The notes under the pieces are model-generated. The model had not been told where the DNA came from. It saw only the letters and a list, made by a program, of their open reading frames with translations, and did no database searches. Below, piece after piece: positions 1 to 4,683 of a stretch of DNA of 6,770 nucleotides (within the stretch, counting starts at the first letter, position 1; the number at the start of each line of letters is the position of its first letter). The stretch spans positions 1-6,770 of the forward strand of contig CAKKQG010000290.1 in NCBI GenBank assembly GCA_919901875.1. The letters are read 5' to 3'. The DNA is from Anaerolineales bacterium. GTDB lineage: Bacteria; Chloroflexota; Anaerolineae; Anaerolineales; VGOW01. Position numbers and translations under genes: made by a program.

Positions 1-615
1 ACAAGTGGTCAAGATATTCGTGAAGTAGGCAGTGGACGCACCGGCGGGACGAATGTCTCGCGCGCGGCGGGGTTGTGGGCAGGAGTGCTAACGGCCTTGC
101 TGGATATTTTCAAAGTGACGTTCGCCGTGTTAGTTGCAACGTGGTTGACGGGCGGGAATCATTTTGCCGAAGCGATGGCGGGCGCGCTCGGCGTATTCGG
201 TCACAACAATTCTCTTTTTCTTGCTAAGCGTGTCACGACTGAAGACGGCAAAACAAAATTGCAGTTTCAAGGCGGGGCGGGGGGCGCGTCGTCATTAGGC
301 GGTGCGTTAGCCTTGTGGGGATGGAGTGTGGTCTATGCCTTGCCAGTCGGTCTGTTCTTTTTATTTATTGTTGGTTACGCTTCAGTGGCAACCATTGGCG
401 TTGGCATTACGCTCACCCTTGTGTTCATCGTGCGCGCCGCGTTTTACAACGGACCTTGGGAGCATGTGATCTACGGCGTCTTGGTTACACTTATGCAAGC
501 CTGGGCATTGCGCCCTAACTTTGAGCGCTTGATGAATGGCTCCGAGCGAATCTTTGATAAAAGTTTGAGAGGGAGACTCCGCGCGCGAGCCGAAGCAGCT
601 ACAGAGAAATCATGA
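1..615 (+). CDS. plsY: Divergent glycerol-3-phosphate acyltransferase PlsY (5' partial)
   Basis: The frame is open from base 1, so the N-terminus lies outside the window; 204 residues are visible. PlsY is an integral membrane enzyme that moves an acyl group from acyl-phosphate to glycerol 3-phosphate, the first acylation in phospholipid synthesis. The visible start (residues 4-19) has DIREVGSGRTGGTNV, matching PlsY motif 1 (usual GSGNxGATNV), followed by DIFK on the next helix. Motif 2 is recognisable around residues 67-100: GHN, then FQGGAGGASSLGG where the family usually has GGKGVAT. About a dozen extra residues (AKRVTTEDGKTKLQ) separate the two parts. Motif 3 is RPNFERLMNGSER near residue 171. 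Hydrophobic helices lie between the motifs. The motif 2 Lys is Ala and the motif 3 His seems absent, so this may be a diverged paralogue with altered activity. The stop overlaps the next gene (ATGA). Confidence 0.85.
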   Translation, partial: TSGQDIREVGSGRTGGTNVSRAAGLWAGVLTALLDIFKVTFAVLVATWLTGGNHFAEAMAGALGVFGHNNSLFLAKRVTTEDGKTKLQFQGGAGGASSLGGALALWGWSVVYALPVGLFFLFIVGYASVATIGVGITLTLVFIVRAAFYNGPWEHVIYGVLVTLMQAWALRPNFERLMNGSERIFDKSLRGRLRARAEAATEKS

Positions 616-872
616 GCAAAAAATCAAACAAGACTTCGAATAAATCTCAACGATCATCTTCTCGGATGCTGGCAATCTTGGGGTTGGCAGTTGTAATCGT
701 AATGGTGATCGGTATGCTTGCCCCTGATGTGTCGGACGTGAGAGTCACGCCCACGCCCACATTTGTGCTGATCATTCCAACAGTGACTCCAACCGCAACG
801 CCCACGCTTCGCGCAACGGGGACGCCGTCACTTGCCCTCACACTGGGTCCGGCAATTGCTCCAACAAAATAA
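612..872 (+). CDS. Small membrane-anchored Thr/Pro-rich protein, function unknown
   Basis: This is an 86-residue protein that I do not recognise by family. Its first 18 residues are Lys/Ser-rich and basic. Residues 19-37 form one hydrophobic segment (LAILGLAVVIVMVIGMLA), which predicts a signal anchor with the C-terminus outside. The rest is almost entirely a VTPTPT / TPTATPT type low-complexity tail, a linker style common in exported Chloroflexota proteins, but here no folded domain follows it. The start is ATG at 612, overlapping the plsY stop as ATGA, which suggests translational coupling; only a weak purine stretch (AGAG) lies upstream. Its position makes it a co-transcribed partner of plsY. 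It could be a real tether or spacer protein, or a remnant whose C-terminal domain has been lost, since a repeat-like element starts right at its stop codon. Confidence 0.6.
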   Translation: MSKKSNKTSNKSQRSSSRMLAILGLAVVIVMVIGMLAPDVSDVRVTPTPTFVLIIPTVTPTATPTLRATGTPSLALTLGPAIAPTK

Positions 873-933
873 ACCCTCACCCCCAGCCCCTCTCTCGAAA
901 ATAAAAAACAAGAGCATTTTCGAGAGAGGGGAG
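870..933. repeat. Repeat-like hairpin filling a convergent intergenic gap
   Basis: A perfect 15-bp inverted repeat is present: cccctctctcgaaaa at 887-901 and ttttcgagagagggg at 917-931, with a 15-nt A-rich loop. The left flank (aaccctcacccccag, from about 872) is a C-rich motif that I recall as typical of interspersed repeats in Chloroflexota and some cyanobacteria; I could not verify this. It occupies the whole space between two converging genes, beginning at the plus-gene stop (870-872) and ending 2 nt before the minus-gene stop (934-936). It can form a hairpin in either transcript, but no T-tract follows directly on either side, so it is not a classic intrinsic terminator. Confidence 0.55.
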
Positions 934-1773
934 TCAACGCGGCGCTGCCAACGTAATAGCGATCACGACTCCGATCAACCCCACCACAGCGAACTCGACG
1001 ATCATTCTACGGGTGATGCCGCCGATGAGATGCTGCTGCACCAGCCCGTGCAAAATGTAAAACTGCACCAGCAGCAACAACCCCGCGCCAATCGGCGTGA
1101 CTTGCCAATAATTTAACGCCCACATCGTTTCGCCAACCACTAACCCCACCACGCTGGCATACACCGACCCGCGCAGAAAACTTAAGCCGCCCAATAATAA
1201 CAAGCGCAAACTTAATAGCGTCGTCAGAAATGCCGTTGCCTTTCCCGACAATGCCGCGCGCGTGCTGGTGTATCGCAGCCAACTGAACAATGCTAAGGCA
1301 ATAATGTAGGTCAGCGCGGTGAGACCGAATGCGGCGGCTTGATAGGCTCGATCATTCGGCTCCACCACCGTGTACTCGGCGACTAACACTAACACCAAAA
1401 ACAATGCGCTGATGCCCAACCCGATCCACCACAGCGGACCCAGTGGCGCAAGGTTGAGCAGCAGACCTAATCCCAACGCTGCAGCGCCGGGCAAAATCCA
1501 ATGTGGCACCGTGCCGCCCACAGCCGTTTCCGATTTTGGATGACTGCGGATCAATGTATCCGAGCCGGTGCTGATCAACGCGGCGACAATCGCCAAAATA
1601 ATGATCTGCCCGTTGAGTTCAAAGCCGATGGAGGATCCAAACAGTGTCGCGCTGATCTCGCGGGTAGGGAGATCGATAAAACGTGTCAGGGTATAGGCTA
1701 AGAGGATCACTGCCGTGACCACCCCGAGCCGATCACGATTCGGAAAATAATGCACAGAGTTTGAGGGTGTCAT
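934..1773 (-). CDS. Polytopic membrane protein, DUF5656-like, function unknown
   Basis: From the ATG at 1773 the protein has 279 residues and eight to nine hydrophobic spans (about 16-33, 51-70, 88-106, 108-132, 142-163, 170-192, 195-215, 217-235, 255-275). Conserved-looking polar stretches between the spans are LTRFIDLPTR, DTLIRSHP, AEYTVVEPNDRAYQ and ALNYWQVTPIGAGLLLL. These resemble, from memory, a Chloroflexota membrane family annotated DUF5656; no catalytic motif is visible and no function should be assigned. Three in-frame starts exist: GTG at 1809, ATG at 1782 and ATG at 1773. I chose 1773 because TAAAAT lies exactly 7 nt upstream, the spacing of a leaderless transcript, and because the GTG falls inside an inverted-repeat element. 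ATG 1782 has AGG 4 nt upstream and stays possible. It is divergent from the prepilin peptidase gene. Confidence 0.75.
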   Translation of the reverse strand: MTPSNSVHYFPNRDRLGVVTAVILLAYTLTRFIDLPTREISATLFGSSIGFELNGQIIILAIVAALISTGSDTLIRSHPKSETAVGGTVPHWILPGAAALGLGLLLNLAPLGPLWWIGLGISALFLVLVLVAEYTVVEPNDRAYQAAAFGLTALTYIIALALFSWLRYTSTRAALSGKATAFLTTLLSLRLLLLGGLSFLRGSVYASVVGLVVGETMWALNYWQVTPIGAGLLLLVQFYILHGLVQQHLIGGITRRMIVEFAVVGLIGVVIAITLAAPR

Positions 1774-1780
1774 GGAGATC

Positions 1781-1786
1781 ATTTTA
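1781..1786 (-). promoter_or_regulatory. Candidate -10 box (TAAAAT), leaderless promoter of the membrane protein gene
   Basis: On the minus strand TAAAAT is followed by the 7 nt GATCTCC and then ATG (1773). Five of six positions match TATAAT. Transcription starting about 7 nt below the box would begin at the start codon. No convincing -35 hexamer is seen 16-18 bp upstream; the nearer palindrome is centred at 1813, about 40 bp above the predicted start. Confidence 0.45.
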
Positions 1787-1806
1787 CCTGATCCCGCACT
1801 CAACAA

Positions 1807-1865
1807 CACCTGACAGGTCTGTTTACAATTCGGCAGATGTTAATTTTGGCAAGACCTGTCAGGTG
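1807..1865. repeat. 59-bp element with perfect 14-bp terminal inverted repeats
   Basis: The sequence cacctgacaggtct (1807-1820) and its exact reverse complement agacctgtcaggtg (1852-1865) flank 31 bp. Each arm also contains its own near-palindrome, ACCTG-N-CAGGT (1808-1818 and 1854-1864), with centres 46 bp apart. The element lies between two divergent promoters, with the palindromes about 40 and 35 bp from the predicted starts at 1773 and 1894. It could be a pair of operators for a dimeric regulator shared by both genes, or a small non-coding mobile or interspersed repeat. No flanking target duplication is seen. Confidence 0.65.
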
Positions 1866-1880
1866 TGGGCGAAGAGTCTG

Positions 1881-1886
1881 TATAAT
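1881..1886 (+). promoter_or_regulatory. Consensus -10 box (TATAAT), leaderless promoter of prepilin peptidase
   Basis: A perfect TATAAT is followed by the 7 nt cgcgccc and then ATG at 1894. There is no Shine-Dalgarno in between. The -35 region shows no TTGACA-like hexamer; instead GTCAGG of the inverted-repeat element sits at 1858-1863, 17 bp upstream. The spacing predicts an mRNA starting at or within about 2 nt of the start codon. Confidence 0.6.
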
Positions 1887-1893
1887 CGCGCCC

Positions 1894-2694
1894 ATGATCA
1901 TCCTCTCCCTCATTGTGTTAGGTGTTATTGTCGGTTCGCTTATTAACATATTTGCCGATGATCTGCCGCGCCGTCTCACGCCACGTTTCCCCCCACGATG
2001 CTTAAATTGCGATTCGAGTCTTCATCCTTTGCGGCGAATAGCGATCTTGGGCGTTCTCACCAACCACATTAAATGCCTCACCTGTGAATCATCGCTAAAA
2101 TTAAGATCGTTGGTAGTTGAGATCGTTTCACCGCTCATGCTTCTGTATTTGTATCAGCGATTCGACCTGACATTGAGATTCGGTTTGTTGGCGCTATTGT
2201 TAGAGTGCTTTCTCTTAATCGCCGTGATCGATCTGGAACATCGTTTGATTCTTTACGTGACCATCATCCCTTCTGCGGTGATTGCCATTGTATATGGTTT
2301 ATTGGGTGCAGGATATGATTTGTCGAAGATTCTGATCGGCGGGGCGGTGGGCTTCGGCGCAGTGTACGTGATCTATTTCTTTGGCTGGGTGTTTGGCGCG
2401 GTGACGGCGCGGATTCGTGGTGAAGAATTGAGCGAAGTTCCATTCGGCGGTGGCGATGTCAACTTGGCAGGGGTGATCGGTTTGGCGGTCGGCTGGTCGG
2501 GGATTCTCTTGGCGTTGTTCATCGCCGTGATGAGTGGCGGCGTGAGCGCGGCGCTCTATCTAACTGTTTCATTGATCCGCCGCCGCTACAATTTATTCAC
2601 ACCGATCCCTTACGGTCCTTTTTTCATTCTGGGCGCGGTGATTTTGCTACTCTTTGCCGATGAAATACGCGCGCGGTCTGGTGTGAGCCGATAA
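1894..2694 (+). CDS. Type IV prepilin peptidase / N-methyltransferase (PilD/TadV-like)
   Basis: The 266-residue product is a membrane aspartic protease that cuts the basic leader from type IV-type prepilins and methylates the new N-terminus. The N-terminal methylase part (A24 family) has the GSLINIFADDLPRR segment (residues 14-27), like the family's GSFLNVxxxRLPR, and two cysteine pairs, CLNC (36, 39) and CLTC (61, 64), spaced as in zinc-binding PilD enzymes. The catalytic aspartates are visible: D113 in VIDLEHRLI and D188 in FGGGDVNLAGVIGLAVGW. A C-terminal IPYGPFFILGA (238-248) is also typical. About seven to eight hydrophobic spans are present. The start is ATG 1894 because hydrophobic residues begin there and TATAAT lies 7 nt upstream; an earlier in-frame ATG at 1837 lies inside the inverted-repeat element and would add an unlikely extension. 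Likely substrates are the two TadE proteins further along. Confidence 0.93.
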   Translation: MIILSLIVLGVIVGSLINIFADDLPRRLTPRFPPRCLNCDSSLHPLRRIAILGVLTNHIKCLTCESSLKLRSLVVEIVSPLMLLYLYQRFDLTLRFGLLALLLECFLLIAVIDLEHRLILYVTIIPSAVIAIVYGLLGAGYDLSKILIGGAVGFGAVYVIYFFGWVFGAVTARIRGEELSEVPFGGGDVNLAGVIGLAVGWSGILLALFIAVMSGGVSAALYLTVSLIRRRYNLFTPIPYGPFFILGAVILLLFADEIRARSGVSR

Positions 2695-2729
2695 AAAAGT
2701 GCGATCCTCACAAAAGGATCGCGCTTTTT
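2694..2729. terminator. Bidirectional intrinsic terminator
   Basis: A 15-bp stem (2694-2708 with 2715-2729, one T/G position at 2700/2723) with loop cacaaa has a GC-rich core (GCGATCCT/AGGATCGC) and A-runs and T-runs at its base. Read on either strand it gives a hairpin followed by U's. It starts at the peptidase stop codon and ends just 2 nt from the stop of the converging minus-strand gene, so it should terminate both. Confidence 0.85.
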
Positions 2730-2731
2730 GT

Positions 2732-3904
2732 TTAAGGTTTTTTACCCCCACCGCCGGCATTGTTATTTGGGTTGCCTCCCGCATTATTATCGGGGTTGCC
2801 GCCGGCATTGTTATCGGGGTTGCCGCCGGCATTGTTGTTGGGGTTGCCGCCGGCATTGTTATCGGGGTTGCCGCCGGCATTGTTGTTGGGGTTGCCGCCG
2901 GCATTGTTATTGGGGTTGCCGCCGGCATTATTGTTGGGGTTGCCACCAGCATTACTGTTGCCGCTTTGACCTGGTGGAGTACTCGTTGCCCCGGATGACG
3001 TTGCCGTTGATTGCGCGCTTTGTTGTGTTGGCGCGATAGTTGATGTTGCAGTTGGCAGAGGGCGAGTCGTTGAAGTAGGTTGCGGCGTGGCAGTGTGTGT
3101 CTCAACTCGTGTTGGCGTAAGAGTCGGTTGTGTGGCAGTGGGTTGTACGGTGGATGTCGCTGTTGAAGTCGCGGGTTGTTTAGTGGCTGTTGCCGTTGGA
3201 GTTTTTTGCGCGGTGAGCGGGATGGACAATTTTTCGGCGTGGGTAATAACATCTTGTCGCTGCATCGCTAAATCAGATTGGGCATGGCTCAGGTCTTGCT
3301 GCGAAACATGGGTAGGGGGTAATTGGGATTGAATTTTAGCCAGCGCGGTTTCTTGTTTGGCGGTGAGATTCATAATAGCAGATAGAACATTCGCCTGTTG
3401 TTTGGCAGGTAAAGTTTTCGCGCCAGCGACTGCCGCTTGCGTCTCGGCTTTCATTTCATTCAAAAGACTCGGCAAGATAACGCCCTTGGCGGCTAGCTTT
3501 TCAATTTCTGACAACCGCTTTTCAGCGTGAGCAACATGAATCGTCGCCTGCTGATCGGCGGGCGCGAAAAATAGTTCGGTCTGTTCACCGAGTCGCTTCA
3601 GGGCATAGAGAGGTTCACCCGGCAGGCTGTTGGCTGAGGCGGCAACCGTTCCGCTGGTGGCGAGGATGAGCGCGATGACGATAGAGAGCGCGACGGCGAT
3701 ACGAGGGAAAGAATGGAACTGCGGGAAGCGAAAGGCGCGTTGCTTCCGAGTCCGCATTCGTTCCAGTGCTTGACGCTCGATCTTTTTGACAGCCTCTTGC
3801 GTCAGAGCTGGAGGGGGCAGTGATTTAAGAGATCGTGCCGCCTTTTGATCTTCGCGGTCTACATTAGGATCATCAGGGGGATAGGCGTTACTCATGTTGG
3901 GCAT
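2732..3904 (-). CDS. DUF5667-type membrane protein, probable anti-sigma factor
   Basis: From ATG 3904 the protein has 390 residues. Residues 1-65 are charged and cytoplasmic, with a helix like PPPALTQEAVKKIERQALERM; no HxxxCxxC zinc anti-sigma motif is seen. A single membrane span lies at about 68-90. It is followed directly by SLPGEPLYALKRLGEQTELFF (93-113) and LAEKRLxEI-like text, the hallmark of DUF5667, with Ala/Gln/Lys-rich helices to about 230. Residues 232-310 are a Thr/Pro/Ser linker, and 315-384 are tandem AGGNPNNN octapeptides ending GGGGKKP. The gene overlaps the sigma factor gene by 17 nt and has Shine-Dalgarno AGGGG 5 nt before ATG 3904; ATG 3895 is the alternative. Gene order and topology suggest that it holds the sigma factor at the membrane; that role is inferred, not shown by the sequence. 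Confidence 0.8.
   Translation of the reverse strand: MPNMSNAYPPDDPNVDREDQKAARSLKSLPPPALTQEAVKKIERQALERMRTRKQRAFRFPQFHSFPRIAVALSIVIALILATSGTVAASANSLPGEPLYALKRLGEQTELFFAPADQQATIHVAHAEKRLSEIEKLAAKGVILPSLLNEMKAETQAAVAGAKTLPAKQQANVLSAIMNLTAKQETALAKIQSQLPPTHVSQQDLSHAQSDLAMQRQDVITHAEKLSIPLTAQKTPTATATKQPATSTATSTVQPTATQPTLTPTRVETHTATPQPTSTTRPLPTATSTIAPTQQSAQSTATSSGATSTPPGQSGNSNAGGNPNNNAGGNPNNNAGGNPNNNAGGNPDNNAGGNPNNNAGGNPDNNAGGNPDNNAGGNPNNNAGGGGKKP
2753..2944. repeat. Minisatellite: eight 24-bp tandem units
   Basis: Eight head-to-tail 24-bp units (typical form gccggcattgttRttggggttgcc) plus a degenerate ninth at 2945 encode, on the minus strand, eight AGGNPNNN or AGGNPDNN octapeptides. Unit 2 begins tcccg instead of gccgg; the Asn/Asp switches come from single base changes. 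The units are contiguous with no unique spacers, so this is a coding minisatellite. Its length is a multiple of three, so copy-number change keeps the reading frame. Confidence 0.95.
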
Positions 3905-4490
3905 CACTTCCCCTGAGATTTTTCTGGCCAAAATATCTTTGGAGCGATTGCAGGGCGCGATGTTGCAGTGCTTTAATGGCATTTGCCGATTTGTTCATCA
4001 TGCGACCTGTGTCCTCTAGACTCCAGTTCTCCATAAATCGAAATTGAATCACTGCTTGTTGATCATCTGTCAAATGCGAGATGGCTTCATAAAGCCGATC
4101 ATGGCTTTCAGCGATCTCAATGCTTACATCCGGGCTGAGATCGTCACTAACAAAGTCATCCGTCAGTTCGACGACAGGGCGGCGACCTGTCTTGCGATAA
4201 AAATCCACTACGCGATCATGCGCGATGCGGAACAGCCACGCCCCGAAGGGAAGTCCCCGCTCGTTATAGCGCGACAATCCGTCAACGGCTTTAAGAAAAA
4301 CGTCTGCGGTTAAATCTTCGGCGTGATCACCATCCTGGACGCGAAAAAAACAGTAGCGATATATCGCCTGAACATAATTGCGATACAGCGCCGCGAACGC
4401 GTCTTGATCACCTTGTTGCGATTGCGCGACGAGTTTCTTTTCGGTTTCCAACGTCAGAGGCGATGGAGGGTCGGGATGCTGGAGTATCAC
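3888..4490 (-). CDS. ECF-type RNA polymerase sigma factor (sigma-70 family)
   Basis: The 200-residue protein has two sigma domains. Region 2 (about 25-100) reads DAFAALYRNYVQAIYRYCFFRV, then AEDLTADVFLKAV and GAWLFRIAHDRVVDFYRK, which are the core-polymerase and -10 recognition helices. A 30-residue acidic linker follows. Region 4 (about 130-187) has LTDDQQAVIQFRFMENWSLED and the recognition helix MMNKSANAIKALQHRALQSL for the -35. There is no sigma 1.1 or region 3, as expected for ECF factors. Its stop overlaps the DUF5667 gene, so the two are coupled. In-frame starts are TTG 4493 and GTG 4490; I chose GTG because TATAAT ends 8 nt above it, and the GTG also overlaps the TGA of a possible upstream leader peptide (GTGA). 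Targets are unknown; the divergent tadE genes are candidates. Confidence 0.92.
   Translation of the reverse strand: MILQHPDPPSPLTLETEKKLVAQSQQGDQDAFAALYRNYVQAIYRYCFFRVQDGDHAEDLTADVFLKAVDGLSRYNERGLPFGAWLFRIAHDRVVDFYRKTGRRPVVELTDDFVSDDLSPDVSIEIAESHDRLYEAISHLTDDQQAVIQFRFMENWSLEDTGRMMNKSANAIKALQHRALQSLQRYFGQKNLRGSDAQHE
3907..3914 (-). promoter_or_regulatory. Shine-Dalgarno (AGGGGAAG) of the DUF5667 gene
   Basis: AGGGGAAG lies inside the 3' end of the sigma gene, 5 nt (counted from AGGGG) before ATG 3904. It supports that start over ATG 3895 and over the longer open frame reaching 3982. Its presence contrasts with the sigma gene itself, which has no nearby Shine-Dalgarno. Confidence 0.6.
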
Positions 4491-4561
4491 CAAGCATGAT
4501 TATAGATCAACCATCTCGCACCTGATATCGTAATTGAGAACGCCCCACTTGTACTGTCCAT
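4487..4561 (-). CDS. Possible 24-residue leader peptide upstream of the sigma gene
   Basis: On the minus strand ATG 4561 opens a 24-codon frame (starts MDSTSGAF, ends WLIYNHAW) whose TGA (4487-4489) overlaps the sigma GTG as GTGA. A strong AAGGAGG (4576-4582) precedes it, but 14 nt away, which is longer than ideal; the GGGAG part is 11 nt away. If translated, it would couple sigma translation to the leader on a longer transcript. The peptide resembles nothing I know, and the frame is short enough to arise by chance. Confidence 0.2.
   Translation of the reverse strand: MDSTSGAFSITISGARWLIYNHAW
4499..4504 (-). promoter_or_regulatory. Consensus -10 box (TATAAT) of the sigma/anti-sigma operon
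   Basis: On the minus strand TATAAT is followed by CATGCTTG and then GTG 4490, an 8-nt gap, or 5 nt to TTG 4493. The region 16-18 bp upstream has no TTGACA, but it carries TCAGGTG (4525 to 4519), also present upstream of the prepilin peptidase TATAAT. The box is itself sigma-70-like, so autoregulation by the ECF factor is not evident. Confidence 0.5.
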
Positions 4562-4649
4562 CTGTTGTACTACTCCCTCCTTGCAAAGATACCGTTTGTT
4601 TCTGCCTAAAGATACGCCATAAATTAAAAATTTAGACCCGTAACCTTTT

Positions 4650-4677
4650 TTGCCCTGCTGCGGTTTAAGAATAGAGT
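4650..4677 (+). promoter_or_regulatory. Candidate promoter of the tadE operon (TTGCCC-16-TAGAGT)
   Basis: TTGCCC (4650-4655, 4 of 6 match to TTGACA) is followed 16 bp later by TAGAGT (4672-4677, 4 of 6 match to TATAAT) and, after 6 nt, ATG 4684. The spacing again places the RNA start next to the start codon. The boxes are weaker than those of the two TATAAT promoters. Confidence 0.35.
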
Positions 4678-4683
4678 CTTTAC

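Larger units (their letters stand above)
4491..4683. other. Divergent intergenic region between sigma and tadE genes
   Basis: The 193-bp region is AT-richer than its surroundings and carries promoters in both directions. It holds two direct repeat pairs: TTGTACT at 4549-4555 and 4565-4571 (16 bp apart) and AAAGATAC at 4585-4592 and 4608-4615 (23 bp apart). An AT-rich inverted repeat, TAAATT-aaa-AATTTA, lies at 4620-4634. The repeats could be regulator sites, but none matches a motif I can name. I see no riboswitch or RNA gene here. Confidence 0.4.

Noticed and set aside
832..1282. Open frames on both strands around the hairpin and the 3' end of the membrane protein gene
   Set aside because: They are overlapping frames with no domain, start signal or sensible composition; the membrane protein accounts for the region.
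1774..1809. GTG 1809 as start of the minus-strand membrane protein
   Set aside because: It lies inside the inverted-repeat element, has no Shine-Dalgarno, and the better promoter spacing points to ATG 1773 (or ATG 1782).
1837..1893. ATG 1837 as start of the prepilin peptidase
   Set aside because: The 19 extra residues overlap the inverted repeat and the TATAAT box and do not resemble the family N-terminus, which begins at the hydrophobic MIILSLIVLG.
2753..2944. CRISPR-like array
   Set aside because: Units are contiguous 24-mers with no unique spacers and encode an octapeptide repeat; it is a coding minisatellite.
2699..3252. Several long open frames on both strands over the 24-bp repeats, with GLPPALLS- or GVAAGIVI-type repeated translations
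   Set aside because: They exist because a 24-bp repeat without stops stays open in other frames. The minus-strand DUF5667 frame explains the region, with a membrane span, a known domain and a matching neighbour.
4505..4683. Riboswitch or structured RNA in the sigma/tadE intergenic region
   Set aside because: I compared it by eye with cyclic-di-GMP riboswitch landmarks and found no conserved core; the likely leaderless starts also leave no room for a long 5' leader on the tadE side.
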